Shown here piece after piece: positions 1 through 13,200 of a DNA stretch of 64,000 nucleotides (position 1 is the stretch's first letter; every line of letters starts with the position of its first letter). Source of the stretch: Rotaria sp. Silwood1 (Eukaryota; Rotifera; Eurotatoria; Philodinida; Philodinidae); the NCBI GenBank assembly GCA_905250075.1, contig CAJNOP010000092.1:372001-436000 (forward strand), read 5' to 3'. Position numbers and translations under genes: made by a program. A model generated the notes under the pieces. The model made no database searches. It saw nothing but the letters and a program-made list of their open reading frames with translations, and was not told where the DNA came from.

Positions 1-447
1 TTAAACAATGCGAAGTTATCCAACTGTATTTCATTGTTCTAATCAGTTAATTAAAGAGACACTTGCTACTGTTGTTTGGTGAGTTCATATAGATTTTTTT
101 TTGATTTATGTTCTACAACGATGGATGATTTTGCTGCCAAAATATACGTTTCATCGAACATAATCAGTTTAATTGATTCAACATTATGAAGCATGGTCAA
201 CTATTGGTTTTACTGCAGAGTGAAAACTCCCTGATAATTAGTGTTATAAGACAAAACGGTTTTTAGAACTTTTTCATCTTTTTTTGGTGTCGTCTGCTTT
301 AACAAAATATTTTTTTTCGGTCATTTCTGGTGGTAAAAGTGTGATTTTGAGTAGAATTCACGATCAAAGAATAAAACAAGTGATTGAAGTGGAATCACAT
401 TATTTTTTTGTTTAATTTATAATATCACTTTGGGAGAAAATTCTTAC

Positions 448-473
448 CGATCGTCCGAGAGGGGCTTAGCCAT
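448..473 (-). CDS. possible first coding exon of a gene running off the left edge
   Basis: On the minus strand an ATG at 473-471 opens a 26-base reading frame (M-A-K-P-L-S-D-D and two bases of the next codon), followed at once by a strong GTAAGA donor (447-442). The stretch just upstream (about 474-545) is richer in C and G than its surroundings, as a 5' UTR or promoter often is. If real, positions 1-447 are the first intron and the rest of the gene lies outside the window. I could not find a convincing second exon in 1-447, and the product is not recognisable from eight residues. It is reported only because start, composition and donor fit together. Confidence 0.2.
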
Positions 474-2089
474 ATTCAGACGAAGCGGAGAAGGCAGGCG
501 AGAGTGAGATGCAACAGAATGCGATCCAAAGCGCTACTATGAGATGGCACTTCATAAAATGATGATTCACTGATATATTTTACTCAACGATGACAAAGAA
601 AAGAAAATCATAATTGACATGGTTAATAGTAGTTACAAAATGAAATAAGGGCGCGAGCAAGAACATACATAATAAAGTAATGAAAGTATGGATCGAATAC
701 ACACAACAAGAAGAGAAAATAAAGGTAACGGCTAGTACCATCACAGGAGGAGATCTAAAAGGCTGATTTCGATCAGACATGCTTCATCAATAACTCCCTG
801 TTTGTAGGTAGAAAAATCAGATTATTCATAGGATAAGACTTATTAGCATTTACTTCAGATTTGCGTAGTAAAACAACAGATGATGGTTTATTGAGAAATA
901 CACATAAAATCTTCCTTATATACAAGTATGAAAACGGAAGTGTTTCTAAAGACACAAATATTTTACGTCTTTTAAGCGGTTCTTCACAATTAAAAGATTG
1001 ATATACATAAGGATTATTAAGTATAACTATTAATAGTTAGAAAGACGCTATTTTAGAATTGAATGCATAGTAGAATAATAAACTAATCACTAAGCAATAT
1101 GATCGTTGTGAAATGACTAAATGAGATCATATGTTGAGCGCACTGCCCTTTTTTCTGACGATAAGCAATTGACGCATTACTATGATACTACGAAATATCA
1201 TCAATTAAACACTTCCTTTTTTTTCTGTGGCCATGTTGACACTTGTTCATAACTAGTACAGACAGAACAGAAGAAACGACAGAATACTACATTTCTCAGG
1301 CAAGAATTACAGTGAAACAATGAATGACCTGGCTCAAAACCAGAGAGTTAGAGCATTGTTTTATCCTCAATTGAATAGTGTGGGTGTTTTTGGAATGTGG
1401 GTATGGATGTAAGTGAGCACATGACAAACACCCACTCAAAACTAATTTAATGGGATTACGTTATGAGAATGAAATTAAAGAACTTCTCAGTAGATAATAA
1501 TGATATGAAAAATATCATGTCTAAAACAATTTCTCCTGCTTTTTTTTGGTTGTTAAAATATGAAGAATTATAAAGAGGAAATTATATTTAGTTTGCAAAA
1601 TAAATTTAATGAAGACATGATTTTTACAAGAATCATATATTGTTCGATGATTTATTTTTAATAATAAAAAAGAAAAGAAAAAAGAAAAGAAATACGACAA
1701 AAGAATATTAAGAATAAACAAACACACGCACACACACAAAAACCTGAGTAAAGAGAAAATAACACTTCTTTTGTTTTATATATACATCGATAAGAAAAAA
1801 AAACGAATTTGATGTGTTTATTAACTCGCACATCTTAATTGGTACTCGACAAGAAAAACAAACGTACAAACACACAAAACATAATTACTACTCATGTACA
1901 TCGTGTTTTTTTTTTTATTAAAGAAGATATATGCGTATGATGGTAATTCAATGAGCATTGCACAACACAGAACAATTAAGAATAAACAAACAAACATAAA
2001 AACCTTTGATTTTCGTTCTGCTGTTTTTTTTTAATGAATTAAAATCTGACATTTCTTTTTGGATTAAAAAAAAAACAAAGCAAAAATCT
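474..2089. other. non-coding stretch left of the catenin gene
   Basis: No supported gene. Open frames here are short and lysine/phenylalanine-rich, as expected of AT-rich DNA. The part nearest 2089 would carry the 3' UTR and poly(A) site of the catenin gene; a minus-strand AATAAA lies in the A/T run near 1912-1917. A short G-rich telomere-like segment at 1376-1436 is listed separately. Confidence 0.5.
1376..1436 (+). repeat. short telomere-like G/T tract with inverted partner
   Basis: TGTGGG occurs at 1379 and again near 1397, inside a G/T-rich run (GTGTGGGTGTTT, then TGTGGGTATGGATG). About 45 bases on, the opposite strand shows the same motif (AAACACCCACT), so the segment is a loose inverted repeat. 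TGTGGG is the telomere repeat reported for bdelloid rotifers. The tract is short and degenerate, so chance is not excluded. Confidence 0.3.
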
Positions 2090-5000
2090 TTATACCCAAG
2101 AATCAGGTGATGTTGATGCTTGCCCAAGTTGATCCCATGTAGCTGGTTGAACTTGTTGTGGTCGATTTTTATGTACAGTAGCATAGAGATCAGCATGAGG
2201 ATCACCATAAGATGAGATTGTCTAAACAGAAATAGATTTTTTCATTTTCTTTGATGATCATAGCGTCACATATCTAACATAAGATGCTCATCAGGTTAGG
2301 TTTCAACTCAGACACAATGTGCATCGGAGTGCACATTAGGTGAAAAAATGAAAGTCATCTTTTCATCGATGCACATAGTGACAAATCTACTTTTGAGACA
2401 TGTTCTACCTAATGATGTCAAAACTTTTTGTTACGAATTTTAACATTGATATCAAGGAAAAAAATCAATTTCTTGACAAGATTAAACCACCGTGCAGGAA
2501 GAACATGGTTTTCAGGAACAAAAGTGACGTGTACATCTGTCATGCGAATAATTCATAAAAAATTTCGTAAGATTCTAGTTCAAACATCTTGAAATCAACA
2601 GACGTCATCTATAGAGTCATTATGTTCCTCTACATCTTCTTCAGCTTCATCATAGACAAAGAATAAACACTGACTGATACAAAAAAAAATATGTGCTGTG
2701 AAGTAATGAATATACTTTCGGATCGAAATTTCGAAAGATTAGCCTTGAATAAACAAAATAAAGTACAACATGCATATTGTAATTACTCACAAAGGAATCT
2801 CCATAGGTGTTCGCTTACGATTTTGGTTTTTATCGATATTAGACTAAGTTTAGCGGCATTATTCAAAACTTTTATTTTATTTTTTTCATTCTACTTACTC
2901 CATTTCCATATGGTCTTTGTAAATTATCCATACTTTGGTTTAATTTTTGCATTCGATATTCTTCGCCTCCTAAAAATGAAATATTTCAATTCCTACACAC
3001 ACACACGCACACAGAGAAAATCTTCTTGTCTCACTTTGTGGACGTGTAATTTGTTTTCCTTTGGATGTGAAATGTGTTGGTTGTCCCATATCACCTCTCG
3101 GTCTATGTAATGTTGATTGTGGACTTGATGTTAATGATTTAGAATTTAATAATCTATGATGTATAAAATCACTTTCTTTATAACCATGTTGTTTATATAA
3201 TTCATGTAATGAACGATGTTTATACATTGTATTAAGTACATGTGCTGTATACTTAATAACTTTAGCATTATAAATATGTCCTTTAGCATTCATAATACCG
3301 GTCATTTTTGTTACACCACCTTCTTGAAATAAAATTTTTGCATTTGTATCATTTGTACGAATAATTTCATTAAGTGCAGCAAGAACTGATGTAAGTGTTT
3401 CATCAGTATGACGACGTCGACTTGTTGCTTGTTCTGATGGATCAGGTAAAACAGCAACAAGTTCTTTTATAGCCCAACCACCAAGTACATCACGATTTTT
3501 TGGATCAATTGCTAAATTTCTTAAAGCTATTGCTGATGCATTAACAACAGCATCACTTTCATCAACACGTAATAAATCAACTAATTCAGATAGACCACGA
3601 GCTTTTCGAACTTCAGCACGTATATCCATTGATGGTTTCCAATAGCAAGCAGCTGTAAAAGAAAAACATACGAAATAAATAATTTTATTGTCTCTTTTCT
3701 TTATTTTATTATTATACATACTTAAATTTTGAATACATCCAGCTGTTGCTTCAAGTGTATCAGGGTTACTACTATGTCGTAAAAGATGTACATAAGTACC
3801 AATAACATCTGTTTGCCAAAGCATTTCAACAGGTCGACCTTCACGTGGTGGCATTATAGCATGAATAGTATTCGTATTCATTCCTGTTTGATCATATAAT
3901 TGTTTTGTTTTCTTTTGTTTTGAACCCATACAACCAATTTTACTTTTGTCTTGATCATTTGTATATTGTGATGGTGTCATACTCCATGTTGATGCAGCAG
4001 CCATAGCTGGATAATTTCGATCATAATCACGATCAACAACTTCTTGTAATTTATATGATAAATTACGTAATATACACATACAATTTTCTATTGATTTATT
4101 ATCAATTTCATTTAAAGATTGAAGACTGGAATTAACAGCATGAAGAAGTGATGGAATAAAACCTTCACAATCACGCATTTTACGTCGACCATCATAATCA
4201 GCTGATGAACAATTACTTTAAAAACAAAAGAACATATCTTATTTAAAATGTCATTAAATGAACTTTATTTAATATATTAAAGAATTGAAAAAGACCTTGA
4301 ACTTTTACAACAACCATATTCTGATGTGATATATCTATATAAAGAATTGTGGCTAACAAAAAAAATTCTTCTAACGCATTAATTTCTTTCGAATAAGAAT
4401 TAAGTAGAGTTGTTTCATTGTTTCAATATTGATTAGTTGTTCAAAAGTAGACATGAACGAGTCCAATCGATCTTAGTAATGGTCAGAAAAAGAAATTTGA
4501 TCTCAGTTCTGACACCATATTGCCCATATCTCGTTGAGAGACTTTCCTTGTTAAATACTCACGAATGTCCTTCATTGAGTATTTTCAGTCAAGGACATTC
4601 TTTGAGTTAAACAACAATAAATTATATCAAATCATCATATAAAATTTGTTACAAGGTCTTACTATCTTAAAAGACCCTTATATGATCTTGTATCCATTTA
4701 TTTGATTAATCAATCCATCGATGCTCTTATCAAACTTAACTACATTTTTTTCTCATATATATATACTAACTCGATTCAAGATACAACAGTCAGTTCATCT
4801 TTACAAGATATTCATAGCTAGCTTTGAACATTAAAATCTAATATTTATACATTATTGCTTAGCATAATCATTATTATTTCTACTTAATTGAAAAAAAAAA
4901 AAAACTTTGCACTCAAGTCTCTTTTACATAATAAATTAACATTTCTTTTTTTTAATCGTTTAATGGAGCAAAATAATGCAATATTGACATACATACTTCT

Positions 5001-7135
5001 ATTTTATGTAAATATTCACTTAAAACCATTAACTGAACGATTCTATTAAACTATGAAAGAAAAAAAAAATTTTTTCATTCAAACTTACCGAAGTATTCCT
5101 GTAGCATTTTTAAATACAGATGGAAATTTTCCTTGTGGATTTAAACGTCGATTAATATCAGAATCCCAACCCGAAAAAGGAATAATTATATTTTTAACTA
5201 GTACATGTAAACCTTCATCAAGTATTTGTCCTTTTAATTGTGGTGATGATGATGCATTCCAAAGAACAGCTGTAACTGATTCTCGAACATCTTCATAGGG
5301 TGTTCGACGTAAAAGATGAATTAACGCTGGAATACCACCACGATTTTTAAGTTCAATCTAATGAAGAAAAAAAAAAAACAGTTTTTTTTTTTAATTTTAT
5401 TTTGTTTTTACGAACTTTATTTTCATCATTTCGTTTTCCATAACATAAATTTCTTAAAGCTCCACAAGCATTTTTTTGTATTTCAGGTTTTTCATGTTGA
5501 AGTAAAGCAACTAAACAAGCAATTCCATTTAATGATCTTGTTTTAGATTTAATATTATCATCATTAAAACATAAATGTTGTAAATAAGCAGCTGCATTCT
5601 CTTTAATAACATCACTTGTATGACTAAGATATTCAATAACTTCTTGTAAATCAGGATCACGCCAACGTTGTTCTAATTAATGAATATATATAAATTAAAA
5701 TTAAAAAATAATACAAATAAAGAAAATAACAAAATTAAGCAAAGCAAAGCAAGGGCAGAAAAAAAAACAAGCAAGGATTATATCATACCTCGAAATTCTG
5801 TATCAATTGAAGGTGATCGTCGTCGAGAATGATAATCATCATCATTTAAACCATATGATGCATACATACGACTTAGTGTACCATAATCTTCACCATAGCC
5901 TGGAGGTGCTGAAATATGATACGATGGTAATACATTGATGGGTTTACATATACAAACACTTATAGGAAAACATTGTTTTTTTCTTTTGAATATAATAAAA
6001 GCAATAGTGCCCCAGAAGCGAACATATTATTGTATCTAATTCTTACCTTGTCCAATACTATCAGGAGATTGTCGTCCAGCTGTTGGTAATAATGCACGAC
6101 CAATACTATCTGGTCGACCTGGACCTAAACCTTCATAAGGATTTTCAACATCAAGATATGGTTCATCAACTAAATTTGGATCATTTGGATCATAATCAAT
6201 AATTTTTTCATCAGTACTAACTAAATAAAAGCATGAAAATTTTTTGATAATTTTTCAAATAAAACAAACTTTTATTATTTTCTGGTTCATTATAACGTGT
6301 ACCGGTATAACGTTGATCAAGACTCTCATGTATATAACCATTACGTCCACTTCCATTCATATGTTGTGGTGGTATTCTTCCTGATGGTCGACCATTTAAA
6401 TATTTTCCTCGATGATCATATTTTGATCCATTTGTCATTGATACTCCTGTTTCACTTCTATCACCACCAGATGCATATGTACTACGATCAATTCGATTTG
6501 TTGGTTGTTCATAAGTTGAAGGTTGTTGTTGTTGTTGTTGATGATGATGATGTGTAGTTGTTGTTGTTGTCGTTGTTGAACGTTGAGATGAACGTGCTGA
6601 TGATGGTGAATGTTCATCATTTAATCGTAATCGAGATCTTAAAATATAAAACATTTTTTTTAAATTTCAAAAAAAAAAAAATCTTCAAAATTTACTTTTG
6701 TTGAGTAAAAGATGAATTTGGTGAAAAACCAGTACTTGTTTCATGTTTTGTTATAATACCATTCGTTGGTATTGAACTACCTTCATAAACAATATGTTCA
6801 TCTGACCATGTTGTTGGTGTTGGTTCACCATATTCAGCAATTAATGCTTGATATCTTGGATCATCTTGTCGTATAAGTTCACCAGTTAATGGATCAATAA
6901 GATGACGATGTACACGTGTTATTTTTTGTATTTTAGTTACTTTTGATACTTGTTGAGATTCTTCTTTTTTACGTACAACTTTTGTTCCATCAGGTGTTGT
7001 TTCTTCTTCAACTGTTGTTGTTACTTTAACTGTATTTGATTGTGGTGCTTGACCATTATCACCGTCTGATGTATATGTATATGTATAGACAAGACGTTCA
7101 CGTTGTGGATCATCTGTCGTTGTTTCGCCGGGCAT
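2090..7135 (-). CDS. p120ctn: p120-catenin / delta-catenin family armadillo protein
   Basis: Ten coding exons on the minus strand: 7135-6696, 6637-6270, 6220-6047, 5908-5789, 5672-5416, 5357-5089, 4215-3722, 3652-3035, 2969-2899, 2221-2090. They total 2943 bases (980 residues), with GT-AG introns and frame kept at every junction. p120-family catenins bind the juxtamembrane tail of classical cadherins at adherens junctions and act on Rho GTPases. Residues 1-365 are a low-complexity head with Thr, His and Gln runs (about 160-180). Armadillo repeats run from about 370 to 880, with typical segments such as NACGALRNLCYG, ATGILRNCSS and ATAGCIQNL. The last exon ends in D-S-W-V, the PDZ-binding tail of the ARVCF, delta-catenin and p0071 branch. 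This favours that branch over p120 proper, though in an invertebrate a single ancestral gene is likely. The 71-base penultimate exon is easy to miss but is needed to keep frame. The ATG at 7135-7133 is the first in its frame; a 5' UTR intron just upstream (TTTCTAG near 7170) is possible. Confidence 0.93.
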
Positions 7136-9377
7136 TTGTAATTACAAATAAATGATGTTCTTATATAAAACGACTAGAAACAAAACACAACAAAAAAAAA
7201 AAAGGTTATGAGATTAAATCAGATAAAGTAAATGTCAAACAATGAATAGATGTTTGCTTTTCAACAAAAAAAGAAAAAGAAAGAAAGAGCAATAGACAGA
7301 GAGAAAAAGAGTGAGAGAGAGAGAGAAAAAAACTCTTTGCCAAGTGACAGGTGACACTTGTTGAAATATTCTTATGTAAGACTCTGACACCAATACTCGA
7401 GAAGTTATAGCTCGTTTGTATAGGCAATCGAGCGAATACAAGAAAAAAGAGAAAAATGAAAGAATAAGTTGTTGGCCTTCTCATGAAAAATAGGGCTTTG
7501 ATTAGGTTGATGTCTGTATTTTTTTGGAGGTGAGAGGGGGGGAGGCCGATGAAATATTGATTATTTATCGATTCGTCACATCCAACGCAATGAAACAAAG
7601 GTCGAATGATGAAATAAAATTGTCTAACACATATAAATATATGTATATATATACATACATAAATAAGTAAATGAATCAAACTAATATCTTATCGATATAT
7701 ATCTCGAAGTTGACTTCAGTTAGACAAAAAGAAAAAAAAAAGCTAATCATCACGAAAGAAAATAGGATATGAATCCTTTCAAGATATTGTATATACGAAT
7801 AACCTCTTTCGTACGACAAACTAATCTTTTACTATAACTAGATGCCCTAGTTTACTCGACGAATACAAACACAACAAAAACGCCTGGTCAAATGTGTATA
7901 GACACCTTCTATCTTAGCAAATAGATTCTTTTTTTTTTGTAGATTTATGCTTCTTCTATGTATATATACGTTTACTAACGCCTACATAGAATGTTTATCT
8001 GCCTATTAATCAGCATTGCTCACTCACTATACTATCAATCGATAGTTCGTGCATTCTATTTGTCTCTCGTATAAGTAGTATGTAATAGTCTTTTCTTGAC
8101 TATCATATTCTATAAGACATAAGACATATGGTAGTCAATGCGAATGTACGATTTTTCTCGTATTCAGTAAATAGACTTGTTCTCTTTCTCTCGAATTGAA
8201 TCCATTTCACATACACACTTGATTGCATGCAAACGATAGAGAGAAAGAAACAGAGAGAGAGAGAGAACCGGAAAGAAAATATGACAAGTCTACTATTTTA
8301 TATGTGCTTGGAAGTCACCAGTAAAAAAAAAGAACCTTGAATGAACAAAAATGCATCAGCAACAAGATCAATAGAGTAGCTTACCGCCAAAATTCATTTT
8401 TTTTCTGTATGTTTCATATCAAACATATTGATTTGCATGTATTCTTCCTTCTCATTCAACACATCTCTTTTCATGCACGCTTAATACAGATATAGAGAGA
8501 TAGATATACTAATACTTGAAAGCAGAAGCAATAGTAGTAACTCTCAAACGTGCGCACCCGACCACATACTTATTATATTGAAAACTTGCGTTCTCTTTTT
8601 CTCGTTCGTTCATACACATTGAGTAGACATAGAGAATGACCGACAATGAACGTTGACCAGCAAGGGAATGAGTAGAAACCGAAAGAGAGAGAGAGAGATA
8701 CAATTTGTTGTCTAGCCGAAAGAAAAGAAAGAGAACAGACGACAACATCGAACAGGCTTCTAATTGAACGACGTAGACATTCATCTTTTCTTTTTTTTTT
8801 GGTTGTTCCTTGGCATGAATCCAAATAAAAAATAAACAGACATGTTTAATAATAAAACGAAACGAGAAAGAAAGAAAGAAAGATGATTTCACATTTATAT
8901 GTCATTCACAATCTTTATCAAAAGAAAAAAAAAGATGATTGAAGTTTAATAAATAAATAAAATAAATTCTCACCTGAGTGTGACAAAAGAAAAAGAAGAA
9001 ATTCTACAATGTAAATTAATAAATAAAACAAAAGCTACGATGATCTATTAGCAATTGATCTAAAAAACAACAACAAGAAAAAATTTTCTTTTTTTATATT
9101 ATTTTCAATTTCAAATTGCAAGATTAGATTATACAAGATGGCTAGTGAAATCAACCAACGAATGTCTCTAGCAAATCAAGAAGAGAGTTGTACAAAAAAA
9201 AAGTGAATATCGAGCGACATCATCACTTTAATTTGTCATAAACAATCCTTTTTAGCCTCTAAAATATGAATCAACCAATGAATAATAAAAAGGTGAATAA
9301 TCATCATTTTTTTTTTCCTTCATTCGTTTACTTTTATTTATTTTAACGTAAGAAATGTCATAACGATATACATTTCA
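7136..9377. other. intergenic region with simple repeats; probable catenin promoter/5' UTR
   Basis: No coding exon recognised. It holds several purine/pyrimidine microsatellites: GA/AAAG-rich runs near 7263-7332, GAGA runs near 8238-8268 and 8683-8700, and A runs. As the catenin gene starts at 7135 on the minus strand, this should contain its promoter and any 5' UTR exons. The 9300-9377 part should hold the 3' end of the phosphatase gene (minus-strand AATAAA copies near 9333-9342). Confidence 0.5.
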
Positions 9378-10205
9378 TTAAACTCTTAGACTAGTTGTTG
9401 TTAATAATGAAGTTGTAGGTAGTTGAGGAAAATCCGATAGAAATTTCCATAAACCAGTTTCAGCTTCATATTCAGCAATAATCATTGAAAGAAACTTAAC
9501 TTCACCATAATTGTTACTTTCCATTTCACTAAGATAACCAATTTTATCATCTACTGTATCAATATTTAACATAGCTCCAAGTAATGTTACACATGGTCGA
9601 TGTGTAACAATAAGAACTGTTGGTGGTGTTGATGATGATGCTGATACTTTCATACTTTGATTAATAAGTTTTGTTGTAATTCTTTTTAAAACAGTATACA
9701 TTCGTTTATAATATGCTGAACGTGATTCACTTGCAATAATTCTACTATTTGATGGTGCTAATACTGGACGATAATTTAAATCAACAAAAAAACCAGCTGA
9801 TGAAAAAAATTCTGCTGGTTGTAATGGTAAAAGTCGTCTTGTTGGTTCATGAAGAGCAAGATCAATTCTTAATGGTACTCGTTCACGTCTACTAAGACCA
9901 TCAAGTACAGCATCAGCTGTTTGTACACATCTCATTGCTGGTGATGTATATACTCGATGAGGTTTAACACCAAGTGAACGAAAAAATTCACCTGTATGAT
10001 GAGCATGAGCTTTACCATGTCTTGATAATGGTGTATCAAGTGCATATTCATGAGGATTTGTACGTGTTGGTAATAAAGTTGGCATTTGTGTAAGATGTGG
10101 TGAATAAATACCATTGATAAATGCTTCTTGTGGCCAATTATTAGTTCTTAAAACCGAATCTAATCGTTCGGAATGTCTCATAATAATAATACGAGGTCTA
10201 TGCAT
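9378..10205 (-). CDS. histidine phosphatase superfamily protein, UBASH3-like
   Basis: A single-exon frame of 275 residues. It opens with the catalytic RH motif of the phosphoglycerate-mutase-like (histidine phosphatase) clan in the form I-I-M-R-H-S-E-R-L-D (residues 7-16). H11 would be the phospho-accepting histidine. Further conserved parts are T-P-L-S-R-H-G-K (the second arginine box), Y-T-S-P-A-M-R-C-V-Q-T-A (the helix after the active-site loop) and V-L-I-V-T-H-R-P near residue 200, supplying the second catalytic histidine. The RHSER-L-D start resembles the phosphatase domain of UBASH3/TULA and ecdysteroid-phosphate phosphatases, but there is no UBA or SH3 domain. Substrate cannot be told from sequence. 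An in-frame TAG lies eight codons upstream of the ATG, fixing this start unless TTAATAG there is a splice acceptor of an upstream exon. Confidence 0.85.
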   Translation of the reverse strand: MHRPRIIIMRHSERLDSVLRTNNWPQEAFINGIYSPHLTQMPTLLPTRTNPHEYALDTPLSRHGKAHAHHTGEFFRSLGVKPHRVYTSPAMRCVQTADAVLDGLSRRERVPLRIDLALHEPTRRLLPLQPAEFFSSAGFFVDLNYRPVLAPSNSRIIASESRSAYYKRMYTVLKRITTKLINQSMKVSASSSTPPTVLIVTHRPCVTLLGAMLNIDTVDDKIGYLSEMESNNYGEVKFLSMIIAEYEAETGLWKFLSDFPQLPTTSLLTTTSLRV

Positions 10206-13200
10206 TGATTGTTGCTGTATGATGGTTTCCGACTATTAAGTTATAAAATAATACACAAATGCTGAGTTTTTTTCGCTCTCTCTCTCTCTTTTCATTTCAT
10301 ATATATTGAGTGTCTGTAGATATGAAAATTATTCATGCGAATCTTTTATGGAGTATAGTTTGGGTAGAAGAAAGAAAGAAAGAAGGTATTTGCTGATGTC
10401 ATTACCTTCATCTAAGTTTTTCTTTCGTTTTTTTTGTATTCGTTACACATAACGTATTTGCGTGCTGCTATCATAATTAATTGAAAAAAAAAGGTTTATA
10501 TGTGATCGAGGACTAAAAAACATCTACATTAATGACCATGGGATTTGTTTCTATATGATTGTCGCTTTTAAAAAACTAGATGAATAATTAGAATGATATG
10601 GATATATGACGAAAAAAGAAAAAGAGATTTTATCAATTTTGTATGATAACAAGAATATTTTTTCATTTTACGTATGTAATTATTAGAAAAAGCTCGTTAA
10701 ATTAGTATGATATCTATTTGTTTCGAAGATTAATGTTTAGATTTGAAATAAGTATTTCGTAAGAATTGATTAAGTACAAAAAAAAATGTATTAATTGAAA
10801 AAAATCACATTCATCAATGATGTTCGTTTTTGAAAAAAAATAATAACTTTACTAGTATTCTATATTTTGTTTGTTTAGTTTTTATTCACTTGATGGGTTT
10901 TTTCATTTTGTGGAACTCAAATATATTTTCTCAGAAAATAATGAGGAAAAGCAAGTGCATAGATCATTTTAGAATTTTCTACTGTAGATTCTATCTAGTA
11001 AATATTAATTTTCAATATTAAACAAATATGATGAAACCAACATTTTCGAAATGATTAAGTTTGTAGAGTGCAGCATCTATCAATAATTAAATATTAATTT
11101 ATAAACAGTGAGAATTTTTAACAGGATTATTATTGAAACCATTGATTTGACTAGCAAACATACCTATTGTATATATGGATGTGTGTCTGACACCCGTCCC
11201 TTCTCTTCCTGAATGTCTATTATACATGGTTCCTAAGTAATGATCGTTTTACGATTCATTTATTTTTAGTAGTAAGACCCTATTAAGATAGTAGATTTGA
11301 AAGAAAAGACTATTTGAAAAGTAATGTCAAACAGCTTCACTTTTATACTCTACAAATAATTCTATCATGAAATTTTGATATCAATTGAAGTTGTAATCTG
11401 TATTTAAAATATAAGTATTCTATCTTTATAAGATTTGAAAGATCAATATTTAATATTTCATTTGTATTCTTCTCATCATAAACAGGTGATTATACTTTCT
11501 TCTTCAAATAGATGAAGTATCAATGTCCTTCTCATCATATATTTGAAGAAATTTGAGTAAATCATAAATATAAATCTCAAGCATTTATTTAGTAAATAGA
11601 ATGTGCGTGATTAATAAGAAGAAATATAATTATTAAATACAATATATGTTTAGGATATTTGAGAGATTCTATATTTGATTAAATAAGAGAAATATGGTAA
11701 AAACTAATTTACATTATATCGTGACTCTTTATCTCTGTCCAATTTTTAGGGCATGATTCATGATGAAGTTTTTTTTTCCCTTTTTGCTTTCGTCATATTT
11801 GTTTTTTTGGTAATATTCAATGACGATCACTATTAAGAACAAGTAGAGATAAATTCCTACATGTTTTGATACATATTTGTTCGACTTCGTATTTGTACAA
11901 AGAAATTCATTAAAATTTTGTTAAAGATTTCAATAAGCTCAATGAGTATATGCTATGATATAAAAACTATTATTTCGTAGTTATAAAAATATTATATTTC
12001 AAATAGCCTATGGCATGAAAGCCTTGACACAAAATATTCACTCATTTTTTCGGGCATTAAAAAAGTATCGATTTTTTATATATAGCCAGAAGTAGTTAAT
12101 TTGAGTAAAAATTTTTCAATATATATTCAAAATTTCCTTAGACAACTATCATCAAATTGTTTTACAAGATTCAAAATAATATTTTAGTCAATGTTGTATT
12201 TTGATTTAAATTCAAAATGCAAAACTATTTTTCTACTAGTTCAATTTGCTCTACGAAGCGTGCTAGTTACTTTGGCATGATAAATTTTAAAACTATTGTT
12301 TTTTTTTAAATGAATAGCGATTTTTTGACCAATGCTAATATCAATTGAAACTAGCACTTCTATGAGAAGGTACAGACAAGATTTTGTTCGTTTTAATACA
12401 CAGCTCGAACGTAAGTATTTATTACTTATACTTTGTATACTATGTCAAAAAAATTATGACTATTCGTCAGATGTGCCTCATATGTTTATATTTGTACATT
12501 GAGACAAATACTCTCGTACACTTGTATAGGTAGAAAAACCTGTACTTCGTTCGTTTACTTCTAATACAAAACAATACCTTTTTGAGTATTTGAAGTATTT
12601 TTTTCGAACATTTCATCATTACTATCAACGACACAAAATATTGTAAATGATATTTTTGATATTAAAAGTTACAAATGAAGATTCCAAAGTGTTGATATAA
12701 CGTCTAAATTTTTTTTGTATTCTTAACTAAAAAATGTGAACATTGAAGCATGCAATGATTTATTTACAAATGTATTGAGAAAAACACAAAGAATATATGA
12801 ACGCCTTGTATTTTCGTTATAATACTTTTAATTATATTATAATGTTTGTACTATTCTTATCTATATTCATAATATTTTTCTAACTATAAACTCAACATTT
12901 TATATCAAAAATACGCTTCACAATATTTTTAACGCTTGTAAAAAACATATTCGAAAGAGTACTTGAATTTGATAAAAATTAAAATAAAGAAATGAACGAT
13001 GTTTAACCTAGAAATTATTAACGTTCGGACAGATGGGATGACTTAAAGTAAAAAAGAACAGGTAATTTCTACTGAAATACGAACACAAGTACAGAGGTGG
13101 GTAAAACTTGTGAAAAAACAAGGTCAAATACAAGTAAAATACTTATACTTGCTGCAATATCTCATTTTGTACAGAATTATTGAACTTTTTTAACATCATT

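Noticed and set aside
2970..3034. Catenin exon 8 reading on to a stop at 2970
   Set aside because: A GTGAGA donor at 3034-3029 leads in correct phase to the exon 2969-2899 and then to the D-S-W-V exon; the read-through is a CA-repeat-coded tail.
3653..3721. Continuous reading through 3653-3721 within the catenin
   Set aside because: It is an in-frame 69-base intron with good donor and acceptor; removing it restores the armadillo sequence (Q-N-L then T-A-C-Y-W-K).
7263..8893. Ser/Phe/Leu-rich minus-strand frames at 7206-7679 and 8509-8892
   Set aside because: They follow GA/CT microsatellites and have simple-sequence composition; no homology or splice support.
13094..13110. CAGAGGTGGGTAAAA as the left end of a third hAT element
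   Set aside because: No inverted partner or 8-base duplication was found within several kilobases.
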